Positions 53,645 through 61,474 of a stretch of 64,000 nucleotides of DNA are shown in pieces. The notes beneath the pieces were generated by a model that saw nothing but the letters and a program-made list of their open reading frames with translations, was not told the origin of the DNA and did no database searches. Within the stretch, counting starts at the first letter, position 1. Every line of letters starts with the position of its first letter. Source of the DNA: Olsenella_L kribbiana (GTDB taxonomy: Bacteria; Actinomycetota; Coriobacteriia; Coriobacteriales; Atopobiaceae); the NCBI RefSeq assembly GCF_036408795.1, contig NZ_JAZGJP010000006.1, positions 72,577 to 136,576 of the forward strand, in the 5' to 3' direction. The translations under genes were made by a program, and so were the position numbers.

Positions 53645-54063
53645 TGGCAGAAACGAAGCATGTCGCCGCTGCCCTCATCACCGATGGCGCGCGCATCTTT
53701 GCCGCACAGCGTGCCGCTGGTGCCCAGAAGGACGGCTGGGAGCTTCCCGGCGGCAAGGTCGAGCCCGGCGAGACCGCAGAGGACGCCTGCCGCCGCGAGA
53801 TTGAAGAGGAGCTTGGCCTCAAGCTCACGACGCTCTGGTATCTCGATACCATAGAGTATGACTACCCCGATTTCCATCTTTCCATGGATGTCTATGTCGC
53901 ACCGGTCCCTGCCGGCACAGAGCCCGAGCTCAAGGTCCACGAGGCGGGCAGATGGCTTGCCCACGAAGATCTTCTTTCTGTGGACTGGCTCGAGGCCGAC
54001 CGCTCCCTCGTGAATGCCATCGGCCTTGCGTGGGAAGACATCATCCAGGCAGAACAGTTCTAA
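53644..54063 (+). CDS. Nudix hydrolase (MutT/NudG-like)
   Basis: 139 residues. The Nudix box GGKVEPGETAEDACRREIEE then ELG is complete. The protein starts KHVAAALITDGARIFAAQR and has the WELPGG before the box, as in (deoxy)nucleoside triphosphate pyrophosphohydrolases of the MutT/CTP type. It overlaps the thioesterase stop (TGATG), so it is translationally coupled. The exact substrate is uncertain. Confidence 0.9.
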   Translation: MAETKHVAAALITDGARIFAAQRAAGAQKDGWELPGGKVEPGETAEDACRREIEEELGLKLTTLWYLDTIEYDYPDFHLSMDVYVAPVPAGTEPELKVHEAGRWLAHEDLLSVDWLEADRSLVNAIGLAWEDIIQAEQF

Positions 54064-54072
54064 GGAGACCTT

Positions 54073-54405
54073 ATGGATGATACGATGGCCGGCACTGAGA
54101 CACCGGCGCCCATAGTCGGTCCAAGCTCGACGAATGACCCCAGAAATGCAAAGTCAGGTCCGGTAGCTCTGATCATCGCAGGAGCCGTCGTCCTCTGCCT
54201 CATGGCAGCAGCGACGAGCTGCGCTGCTGGCCTCTCAGGCCTCATCTACCGCTATCTTTCGAGCTATGAGTCGTACAGCAGCTCCTCTTCCGGCCTCGGC
54301 AATGGCTACGGCTACAACGACGAATACGGCTTGGGAGATGGCTCCGGCAGCAACGGCCTGGGCTCGAACTCCGGCTCCGATGAATACTGGTATCCGATCC
54401 GCTAG
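54073..54405 (+). CDS. small single-helix membrane protein, Ser/Gly-rich C-terminus
   Basis: 110 residues. A hydrophilic N-terminus (about 28 residues), one membrane helix (VALIIAGAVVLCLMAAATSC) with a Cys that could be a lipidation site only if the long N-terminus is accepted, and an extracytoplasmic tail rich in Ser, Gly, Tyr and Asn (SGLGNGYGYNDEYG). SD AAGGAG is 5 bases from the ATG. Not recognised; its function is unknown. It sits between the nudix gene and thyA in one run. Confidence 0.6.
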   Translation: MDDTMAGTETPAPIVGPSSTNDPRNAKSGPVALIIAGAVVLCLMAAATSCAAGLSGLIYRYLSSYESYSSSSSGLGNGYGYNDEYGLGDGSGSNGLGSNSGSDEYWYPIR

Positions 54406-54432
54406 ATAGCTTCATTTGAGAAAGGAGCCTGC

Positions 54433-55281
54433 ATGAGCAAGGCCGATGGCCTCTTCATCGCGATGTGCCGCGATATCCTGGACAATGGCACGACGACCGA
54501 AGGACAGAAGGTGCGCCCCCACTGGGAGGACGGCACTCCTGCCTACACGATCAAGCGCTTCGGCGTCTGCAACCGCTACGACCTGAGAAAGGAATTCCCG
54601 GCACTCACGCTCAGGCGCACGGCGCTCAAGAGCGCGATGGACGAGATCCTCTGGATCTACCAGAAGAAGTCGAACAACATCCATGACCTGCACTCGCACA
54701 TCTGGGACGAGTGGGCAGACGAGGAAGGCTCGATCGGCAAGGCCTATGGCTATCAGATCGGCCAGGTCTCGGAGTATCCCGAAGGCAGGTTCGACCAGAT
54801 GGACCGTGTCCTCTATGACCTGAAGCACAATCCGTACTCCCGGCGGATCATGACAAACATGTACAACTTCCAGGACCTGCACGAGATGCATCTCTACCCC
54901 TGCGCCTATAACGCGATCTACAACGTGACGCAGGACAAGGGCTCCGACCGCCCGACGCTCAACATGGTGCTCGTGCAGCGCAGCCAGGATGTCCTGGCGG
55001 CGAACAACTGGAATGTCTGCCAGTATGCCATCCTGCTCATGATGGTGGCGCAGGTGTGCGATATGGAGGCAGGCGAGCTCGTCCACATGATTGCCGATGC
55101 CCATATCTATGACAGGCATGTGCCGATGATCGAGGAGCTCATCTCCCGTCCGACCTATCCGGCACCGAAGGTCACGCTCAACCCCGACGTGCATGACTTC
55201 TATGCCTTCACGACGGACGACCTGATCGTCGAGGACTACCAGCATGGTCCTCAGATCAAGAACATCCCTATCGCTATCTAG
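54433..55281 (+). CDS. thyA: Thymidylate synthase
   Basis: 282 residues. dUMP to dTMP with methylene-THF. The catalytic Cys is in LYPCAYNAIY (usually PCH), dUMP site in VLVQRSQDVLAANNWN, and DAHIYDRHV holds the His and Tyr. YSRRIMTNMYN is the phosphate-binding arginine loop. It is a divergent member, but all the residues checked are present. 8 bases before folA. Confidence 0.94.
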   Translation: MSKADGLFIAMCRDILDNGTTTEGQKVRPHWEDGTPAYTIKRFGVCNRYDLRKEFPALTLRRTALKSAMDEILWIYQKKSNNIHDLHSHIWDEWADEEGSIGKAYGYQIGQVSEYPEGRFDQMDRVLYDLKHNPYSRRIMTNMYNFQDLHEMHLYPCAYNAIYNVTQDKGSDRPTLNMVLVQRSQDVLAANNWNVCQYAILLMMVAQVCDMEAGELVHMIADAHIYDRHVPMIEELISRPTYPAPKVTLNPDVHDFYAFTTDDLIVEDYQHGPQIKNIPIAI

Positions 55282-55289
55282 GAGCGCGC

Positions 55290-55790
55290 ATGAGAGCAAT
55301 CGTCGCTGTCTGCTCTGACTGGGGCATCGGAAACAAGGGCAGGCTGCTTGTCCGCAACAAGGCCGACATGCACCACTTCGTCGCCTGCACGACAGGGGGC
55401 ACCGTCGTTATGGGCCGCCGCACGCTCGAGAGCTTCCCGGGAGGCCGCCCCCTCAAGAACCGCCGCAACATCGTCCTCACGCATGGCGGAACGACGCTCG
55501 ATCCGGAAGCCGAGAAGGTCGCCTCCATCGACGAGCTTCTCCACGCCGTCGCGCATGAGGACCCGGACAAGGTCTGGGTCATAGGAGGTGCCAGTGTCTA
55601 CGAAGAGCTGCTCCCCTATTGCACGGAGGCCGTCGTCACGAAGGCAGACTGCGTGCGCAAAGCCGACGCCTTCTTCCCGAACCTCGATGACGACCCGACG
55701 TGGACAGTCATCGACGAGACCGATACGGATATGACGCCGGAAGGCATCCCCTTCCGCTTCGTGACCTACCGCAGCCTCAAAGCGAAATAG
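55290..55790 (+). CDS. folA: Dihydrofolate reductase
   Basis: 166 residues. AIVAVCSDWGIGNKGRLLVR with the acidic residue in NKADMHHF, VVMGRRTLESFPGGRPL for NADPH and KVWVIGGASVYEELLPYC near the C-terminus. It regenerates THF used by ThyA. It directly follows thyA, a common pair, and is closed by a strong terminator. Confidence 0.95.
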   Translation: MRAIVAVCSDWGIGNKGRLLVRNKADMHHFVACTTGGTVVMGRRTLESFPGGRPLKNRRNIVLTHGGTTLDPEAEKVASIDELLHAVAHEDPDKVWVIGGASVYEELLPYCTEAVVTKADCVRKADAFFPNLDDDPTWTVIDETDTDMTPEGIPFRFVTYRSLKAK

Positions 55791-55809
55791 GTATCTCCCT
55801 GGCACACGG

Positions 55810-55835
55810 AAAGGGCCGCCCAAGGCGGCCCTTTT
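55810..55835 (+). terminator. terminator after folA
   Basis: A perfect 11-bp stem (AAAGGGCCGCC / GGCGGCCCTTT), 3-base loop, T's following. It separates thyA-folA from the convergent gene. Confidence 0.85.
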
Positions 55836-55848
55836 CATTTGGATGGAA

Positions 55849-56646
55849 TCACTTAAGCGTCTGTTCGAGTGCCTCGATCAGAGGTTCCGGCTTGCCATGC
55901 CCGCATACAAGCCTCGTCCAGATGGCGCCCTCCTCATCGGTCACGACAGAGAGCCTCGAGGCGATGCCTCCTGGCACCCAGGCATTGCCTGGAGCGCAGA
56001 GGATGCGTCCCTCCACATCGCAGCGAGGCTTTCTGAGACGGAAATCGACGCAGGGCCCGAAGCCCCGCTGGAGCGTGCGCGCCGCAATCGGCTGCGTCGG
56101 ATCTCCTTTGAGTCCGGGGTAGCGGACCTCCTTCACAGCCGGATGGCAGACGAGATAGCTTGCTGCCACCTGTGCGTTGTCCGAAGCAGCGCGTCTCCTC
56201 TCATCGAAGCTCCGAAGTGCCCGCGCGAGCTCATCGAGCATCCTGTCCGAGACCTCGGGCCTCTCGTCGAACGATGCGGCGAGATCCTGCAAACCCTGCG
56301 GCATATCCTTCGCAACGCTTACGGCGATAAGACCGCTTCCGAGCCATCCCAGCACTGCATCGAGCGACTCGACTGCAAGAGAGGCACCGAGACGCACTGC
56401 AGGGCAGCCATAGGAGCTCGCAATCGTATTGTCGACGATGAGGAACTTTCCTTCTGCCTGTGCCTTGGCAGCTTCTGCCTTCACATCGAGACAGGCTATG
56501 GGCACGTGCCCAAGCGTCTCTCCGAGCACTGCCCCTTGAGGCAGTCCCTCAGAGAGATGCTCGGTCCCTCCCGGCACGATCCAGGTCCTGGCCGCCCCGA
56601 GGCGCTTCGAGAAGCCCTTCAGAATCTCTTCCAGCGTCTGATCCAT
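55849..56646 (-). CDS. Cys/Met-metabolism PLP-enzyme-like protein lacking the catalytic lysine
   Basis: 265 residues against the usual 380-400. FLIVDNTIASSYGCPAVRLG aligns with the cystathionine gamma-synthase/lyase core, and the PLP-ring Asp (D72) is kept. The next segment reads VESLDAVLG where the family has veSlTKylgG, so the PLP-binding lysine is Ala97. The N-terminal PLP-phosphate part is shortened. YPGLKGDP and the C-terminal SRLSVVTDEEG are typical. Shine-Dalgarno AAGGAG is good and the frame is open, so it is expressed rather than a random relic. Probably a pseudoenzyme. Confidence 0.75.
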   Translation of the reverse strand: MDQTLEEILKGFSKRLGAARTWIVPGGTEHLSEGLPQGAVLGETLGHVPIACLDVKAEAAKAQAEGKFLIVDNTIASSYGCPAVRLGASLAVESLDAVLGWLGSGLIAVSVAKDMPQGLQDLAASFDERPEVSDRMLDELARALRSFDERRRAASDNAQVAASYLVCHPAVKEVRYPGLKGDPTQPIAARTLQRGFGPCVDFRLRKPRCDVEGRILCAPGNAWVPGGIASRLSVVTDEEGAIWTRLVCGHGKPEPLIEALEQTLK

Positions 56647-56765
56647 TCCTATCAGCTCCTTCCATCTTCCATCTTACGCAGATTAGGCCCCTATCTCTGT
56701 ACGGAAACGTCCGTAGGCGTACTCTGTTACATGCACGATGCATGCTGGAAAGGGCATTGTCTTCG

Positions 56766-56797
56766 ATGCATCCATACATGACAGGGAATGGATGCAT
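56766..56797. repeat. 10-bp inverted repeat upstream of the LOTUS-DUF3825 gene
   Basis: ATGCATCCAT (56766-56775) and ATGGATGCAT (56788-56797), 12 bases apart. The surrounding 80 bases hold further ATGCATG-type words. Could be an operator region. Confidence 0.5.
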
Positions 56798-56871
56798 GTG
56801 CAGACAGACACTTTTGGGTATGTCTATTTACGTTTCGAATTCGCGCGGTCCCCTTGCGGGACATTGTTGGG

Positions 56872-59016
56872 ATGATGAAGATGGCAAAGATTCAGCTTGG
56901 GCACCAGCTCTATATCTATCAGCTCATTGCAAAGGAATACGGGACAGGACACCAGATATTCCTGCCAAAGATCGAGGAGCTCTTCAAGGCCGAGGGCATA
57001 GAGCCAGAAGACCTCGGCTTCGAGACATACCGCGATGTGATGGCAGCCTGCTCCGACTTCGTGACGCTCACCGATTTCAAGGGAGGCAGGAGCTACGTCA
57101 CGATCGTCCAGAACGAGCAGTGGGACGAGGCGCTTACCGCACCGGTCCAGGAAAAGGGATCGGGCAAGGCAGGAAAGCCCTGGAAGAAAAAGAAGGGCTC
57201 CCAGCTCAAGGCCGTGAAGCCCCGCCATATCCAGAAGAAGCAGAAGAAGGCAAAGCCGGAAGAGACACAGAAGCCTCAAGACAAGGCAAAGGCTCCAGAG
57301 GCAGATGCTCAAGCTGTGCCTGAAACTCCATCAGCAGAAGCGCAGCCCGAAGCAGCAGAGCCGACAGCTCAGGCAGCGCCCGAAGCCAAGCCCGAGACCG
57401 TGGCAGCCGAGGAAGAAGAGCCAAAGGCAGACGAGACCCCTGCAGTCGAGGATGCCGGCCATCCCCATGTCTTTACGCTCGATGAGATCCGTGCCCTTCC
57501 GGACGAGTCTGAGGCCGAAGAGGAACCCGCATCCGAAGAAGCGGCCTCTGAAACGCCTGCCGAAGCAGAGCCTGAGCCTGAACCGGCAGCGGCGGCGCCT
57601 GCCCCTGAGCCGAAGGCAGCAGATGTCCCCGTGCAGGAAGCGCCACAGGCGCCTGTGCCCGTTGCTCCTGCAAAGAAGACGCCAGCGCCCGCCAAGGAGG
57701 GACCGGAGGCGTCCGTGCTTCCGAGAAGCCTGCCCAGGAGCTTTTCAGCCGAGGTTCACTGCAAGGACGAGCTTCTGAGCCTTCTCACCCGCATGCTCCC
57801 CTTCGATATCGACCTTACGCAGATCCTCGACGAGGACTGGCACCATGCCCTCGCGACCGGTGCGGTCGAAGGCTCGAGGAGCCGCGTGAGCTTCCCGATT
57901 CGCTTCCTTGCAGAAGATGGCACGAGCCCCATCCGCCTTACGATCCGCAGGAGCACGCGTCCGATTGCCGGCAAGCAGTGGTCGCTCATCCTCGTCGACG
58001 GCGATGACGGAACGGGACACGCCCATGACGCGGTCGGCATCGAAGGTCTGCCGCATGTCGACGAAGGCGCCTGGAGCGATCTGCTTTCACAGGGTGCTGC
58101 CGATTCCGCCAAGAGTCCTGACCGCGCATTCTCCGACTTCGCATCGTTCGGCTCCTGGGAGTCGGTCCTTGGCACGCTCGCACGCATGGCTGCGCCAGAA
58201 GTGTGGTCAGATTCCGGCGCCGGAAGCGAGCGCTACCCAATCCTCCACGAGTATCTCGTCTCGACCTTCGTGCGTCTCTCGCACGAAGGGAAGATCCTCG
58301 AGGTGCCCGGAGCAGGATTCGCTGCCTTCAACACGGGCCTTGTGACCGCCTTCCAGGAAGACATCTATGCCTGCCTCACGGCAGCGACGGCTCAGGACCC
58401 CTCTCCCTGGCAGCTTGCCGGCTTCGCTGTCGCAGGAGCAGGAGAGCTCGGCCAGAAGCTCGTTGCCCTCATGAATCCGCTGCCCCAGCCTGCACGCTAC
58501 CTCACATCCCTTGCCGACATCGAGCCCGATACGACACGGCTCGTGAGCATCGACTATCACGGCATCCTTCTCGGCAAGACTGAACGCCTGCCAAAGGCCT
58601 GGCTTGCCGCGCAGGTCGAAGGGACGCCAGCAGCCGCACTTGTCGACGACCTCTTTGCAGCTGGCTCTGCTCCTGCCACACGCATGCAGGCAAAGACGAA
58701 GCTTGGCCATGCACTTGCACAGGACCCCTCCGTCTGGCGCAGGCTCTGCCGCGACCTCGATGAGGCGCTTCAGGCCTCGCTCGTCCATGCCCGTACGAGC
58801 TACCGCTGGTGCGCCCCTGCCTATGAGCCCTCAAGCGACAGCCTGAGGCTCCTCCTGCCGCTCGCACTCTCCGATGGCCGCACCGTCGATATAGCCCTCT
58901 CGCTCGAGCTCATGCCGTCTGGCTCTTATCAGGCCTCCTCGATTCTGACGCTCTCCCGTGCCCGTGTGTGCACCCGCGTGATTTCCTCTGAGCAGCCTTC
59001 CTGGCTCAGAGTCTAG
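56872..59016 (+). CDS. LOTUS/OST-HTH-like domain plus DUF3825 protein with a long Ala/Glu/Pro linker
   Basis: 714 residues from the ATG at 56872; the SD is weak, and the starts at 56875 and 56881 are alternatives. Residues 8 to 85 resemble a LOTUS (OST-HTH) RNA-binding domain: FLPKIEELFKAEGIEPEDLG then FETYRDVMAACSDFVTL. A Lys-rich patch (KKKKGSQ..RHIQKKQKK) follows, then about 200 residues of Ala/Pro/Glu low complexity. The C-terminal third fits DUF3825 (SWESVLGTLARMA, ILHEYLVSTFVRLSHEGKI, FAAFNTGLV). An RNA-binding or RNA-processing role is inferred from LOTUS only. Confidence 0.65.
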   Translation: MMKMAKIQLGHQLYIYQLIAKEYGTGHQIFLPKIEELFKAEGIEPEDLGFETYRDVMAACSDFVTLTDFKGGRSYVTIVQNEQWDEALTAPVQEKGSGKAGKPWKKKKGSQLKAVKPRHIQKKQKKAKPEETQKPQDKAKAPEADAQAVPETPSAEAQPEAAEPTAQAAPEAKPETVAAEEEEPKADETPAVEDAGHPHVFTLDEIRALPDESEAEEEPASEEAASETPAEAEPEPEPAAAAPAPEPKAADVPVQEAPQAPVPVAPAKKTPAPAKEGPEASVLPRSLPRSFSAEVHCKDELLSLLTRMLPFDIDLTQILDEDWHHALATGAVEGSRSRVSFPIRFLAEDGTSPIRLTIRRSTRPIAGKQWSLILVDGDDGTGHAHDAVGIEGLPHVDEGAWSDLLSQGAADSAKSPDRAFSDFASFGSWESVLGTLARMAAPEVWSDSGAGSERYPILHEYLVSTFVRLSHEGKILEVPGAGFAAFNTGLVTAFQEDIYACLTAATAQDPSPWQLAGFAVAGAGELGQKLVALMNPLPQPARYLTSLADIEPDTTRLVSIDYHGILLGKTERLPKAWLAAQVEGTPAAALVDDLFAAGSAPATRMQAKTKLGHALAQDPSVWRRLCRDLDEALQASLVHARTSYRWCAPAYEPSSDSLRLLLPLALSDGRTVDIALSLELMPSGSYQASSILTLSRARVCTRVISSEQPSWLRV

Positions 59017-59043
59017 CCAAGACAACGTCCTCCAAGACGAAGA

Positions 59044-59076
59044 GAGGCACCCGGCTAACGCCGGATGCCTCCCTTT
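59044..59076. terminator. terminator between the DUF3825 gene and thrS
   Basis: A 12-bp stem with one mismatch (GAGGCACCCGGC / GCCGGATGCCTC), TAAC loop, then CCTTTC. Confidence 0.7.
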
Positions 59077-59109
59077 CTCATGCCTTGGATTGTTCCAGAG
59101 CAGCGGGAA

Positions 59110-60876
59110 CTAGCCCCTGCGCTCCTCGATCTCCTTCGTGATGTCTGCGATGAAATCGTCGAGGTCGCGCTGCACGGTCTCGTTCGAGCGGTCGCGGACG
59201 GAGATGTTTCCAGCCTCGGCCTCCTTCTCGCCGATGATCAGCATGTACGGGACACGGTCGATTGAGCGGGCCTCGCGGATCTTGTAGCCGATCTTCTCGT
59301 CGCGGTCATCGACCTTGACGCGGACCTTGGCAGCGCGCAGACGGTCAGCGACCTGATGAGCATAGTCGCGCGTCTTCTCGGAGACCGGAAGGATCTTGAC
59401 CTGGCAGGGAGACAGCCACGTCGGGAACTTGCCGGCGTACTGCTCGATGAGCATGCCGATGAAGCGCTCGAAGGAGCCGAAGCCTGCACGATGGATCATG
59501 ATCGGCTGCTTCTTGGAGCCATCCTTGTCCGTGTACTCGAGCTGGAAGTTGTGCGGAAGCTGGAAGTCGAGCTGAATCGTGCCGCACTGCCACTCGCGAC
59601 CGAGGCAGTCCTGCAGGTGGAAGTCGATCTTCGGGCCGTAGAAGGCACCGTCGCCCGGGTTGATCTTGTAGTCGACGCCCATGGCCTCGAGAGCATCCTT
59701 CAGGCCCTGCTCTGCGCGCTCCCAATCCTCGTCGGAGCCCATGGAGTTGTCGGGACGCGTGGAGAGCTCGACCCTGTACGGGAAGCCGAACTGCGCATAG
59801 TAGGCCGTGATCAGATGGGCGACATCGGTGACCTGCTCCGTGATCTGGTCAGGACGGATGAACAGGTGTGCATCGTCCTGCTGGAACTCGCGGACACGGA
59901 AGAGGCCGTGGAGGGCACCACGGAGCTCGTGGCGATGGTCGATGCCGGCCTCGGCGAGCTTGAGCGGCAGGTCGCGGTAGCTCCTCGGCTTGCTCTTGTA
60001 GATGAGGCAGGCACCCGGGCAGTTCATCGGCTTGATCGCGTAATCCTCGTCGTCGATCTTCGTCGTGTACATGTTCTCTTTGTAGTGGTCCCAGTGGCCA
60101 GAGGTCTCCCAGAGCTTGCGGGACAGGATGATCGGCGTCTGCACCTGGTCATAGCCGAACTTGTCCTGCATCTCCATCCAGTACTGCATGAGGGAGTTCC
60201 TGATGCGCATGCCGTTCGGCAGCCAGAACGGGAAGCCGGGGCCGGCCTCGTTCATCATGAACAGCTCCATCTCCTGGCCGATCTTGCGGTGGTCGCGCTT
60301 CTCCGCCTCCTCGAGGAGCTTCAGATGTGCCTCGAGCTCGTCCTTGCTGCGGAAGGCGATGCCATTGATGCGGGTCAGCATCTTGTTGTTCTTGTCGCCC
60401 TTCCAGTAGGCGCCGGAGACGCCCGTGAGCTTGAAGGCCTTGAGCGCCTTCGTATAGGTGATGTGGGGGCCGACGCACATGTCGACGTACTCGCCCTGCT
60501 TGTAGAACGTGATGCGGGCATCCTCAGGAAGGTCGCCGATGTGCTCGACCTTGTACTTCTCGCCGCGCTCCTGCATGTGCTTGATGGCCTCTTCGCGCGG
60601 AAGCTCGTAGACCTCGAACTTCAGGTTCTCCTTGCAGATCTTGCGCATCTCCTCTTCGATGCGCGGGAAGTCCTCCTCGGAGATCTTCTGGCCCTCAGGC
60701 AGGTCGATATCGTAGTAGAAGCCATTGTCGGTTGCCGGGCCGAATGCGAAGTCGGCATCCGGGTATAGGCGCTTGATGGCCTGTGCCATGATATGTGCTG
60801 CGGAGTGGCGGATTACGTGGAGCTCCTCGTCCTCGGGGCATTCTGCGACGTGGCCGTCGTTGTACAGAACCTTCAT
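59110..60876 (-). CDS. thrS: Threonyl-tRNA synthetase without TGS domain
   Basis: 588 residues instead of about 640. It begins almost directly with the editing domain (RHSAAHIMAQAIKRLYPDAD, with HxxxH), so the N-terminal TGS domain is reduced to about 20 residues. The zinc-binding catalytic core is intact (KPMNCPGACLIYKS, LRGALHGLFRVREFQQDDAH, QIMIHRAGFGSFERFIGMLIE-like end), plus the anticodon domain. The 5' leader contains a terminator-like hairpin 41 bases before the ATG, suggesting attenuation. Confidence 0.94.
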   Translation of the reverse strand: MKVLYNDGHVAECPEDEELHVIRHSAAHIMAQAIKRLYPDADFAFGPATDNGFYYDIDLPEGQKISEEDFPRIEEEMRKICKENLKFEVYELPREEAIKHMQERGEKYKVEHIGDLPEDARITFYKQGEYVDMCVGPHITYTKALKAFKLTGVSGAYWKGDKNNKMLTRINGIAFRSKDELEAHLKLLEEAEKRDHRKIGQEMELFMMNEAGPGFPFWLPNGMRIRNSLMQYWMEMQDKFGYDQVQTPIILSRKLWETSGHWDHYKENMYTTKIDDEDYAIKPMNCPGACLIYKSKPRSYRDLPLKLAEAGIDHRHELRGALHGLFRVREFQQDDAHLFIRPDQITEQVTDVAHLITAYYAQFGFPYRVELSTRPDNSMGSDEDWERAEQGLKDALEAMGVDYKINPGDGAFYGPKIDFHLQDCLGREWQCGTIQLDFQLPHNFQLEYTDKDGSKKQPIMIHRAGFGSFERFIGMLIEQYAGKFPTWLSPCQVKILPVSEKTRDYAHQVADRLRAAKVRVKVDDRDEKIGYKIREARSIDRVPYMLIIGEKEAEAGNISVRDRSNETVQRDLDDFIADITKEIEERRG

Positions 60877-61015
60877 CTGATTTCCTCTTCCATTGATGGC
60901 TGCTTGCGCTGTTCACAAAAAGAGCCCGGCAGCCGGCATCTCCGGCCTCCGAGCATTTCATGGCGCCTGTCACTTGGCCTGTAGGCCTGTCAGGGGACAG
61001 ACGCCTACATAGTCT
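60877..61015 (-). promoter_or_regulatory. thrS leader with alternative hairpins
   Basis: On the minus strand a segment GTAGGCGTCTGTC (near 61009) can pair with either of two TGACAGGC copies (about 20 bases apart), giving GACAGGCCTAC or GACAGGCGCC as partner, before the terminator hairpin at 60917-60954. The exclusive pairings resemble an attenuator. The T-box consensus GGTGG was not found, so the class is open. Confidence 0.4.
60917..60954 (-). terminator. attenuator-like terminator in the thrS leader
   Basis: A 13-base stem pair (GCTCGGAGGCCGG / CCGGCTGCCGGGC, two mismatches), then TCTTTTT on the minus strand. It ends 41 bases before the thrS ATG with no room for a promoter after it, so the thrS transcript must pass through it. 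Confidence 0.6.
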
Positions 61016-61364
61016 CCGGAACCGCTCTTCTGTATGCCAGAAGGCACTGTATGGACTGCATCAAGCCAAGCCTTTCATTCGAACTGGCAACAGTTTTACC
61101 ACATATGGAGACGAAGCGTTGCTGAAGGATCCCAAGCCTTTGCCATCTGCGGCCAAATACCACGAACTCGTGACGGATGGGCCCGATCTGCATGGTCTTC
61201 AGGGCTCAGAAAGCAGCTCCGAACGAGCTATCTACAATTCAGATATCCTGATACCTATTTTCCATGTATCCCCCAAGCTTGATAAATCCTTAAGCCGCTT
61301 GTAAGGTTGAAATCATGATTACTGAGACGATGACATACTCCGCGCAGATGATGCAGATGCCCAA
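61016..61364. other. gene-free stretch between the thrS and metN leaders
   Basis: About 350 bases, AT-richer than the neighbours. No convincing protein frame. It should hold the thrS and metN promoters; a TTGATA at 61279 could be a -35 for metN with a poor -10 (TAAGGT). Confidence 0.4.
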
Positions 61365-61440
61365 GCCCGGGCACCTGGCTCTACGTTCATGCGTGGCCAG
61401 GACCGGGCGCAGCTGATGGCTGGCCTCCGGCGGGATGTCA
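61365..61440 (+). promoter_or_regulatory. structured RNA leader upstream of metN, class unknown
   Basis: A nested stem: GCCCGG (61365-61370) with CCGGGC (61403-61408), CCTGGC (61374-61379) with GCCAGG (61396-61401), and ACG with CGT inside. A second small hairpin CAGC-TGATG-GCTG (61410-61422) follows, then CTCCGGCGGGATG. No T-tract follows. The SAM-I core motif is not present. Position before a methionine transporter operon suggests a metabolite-sensing leader; inferred only. Confidence 0.45.
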
Positions 61441-61474
61441 GTCGCTTACTGTATATCCTGATCTGGAGTCTATC

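Noticed and set aside
60877..61015. Canonical T-box riboswitch for thrS
   Set aside because: A terminator is present, but the conserved T-box GGTGG-containing bulge and a clear specifier loop were not found, so I list only an attenuator-like leader.
61365..61474. SAM-I riboswitch before metN
   Set aside because: The SAM-I core sequence and its terminator are absent; only an unclassified structure can be claimed.
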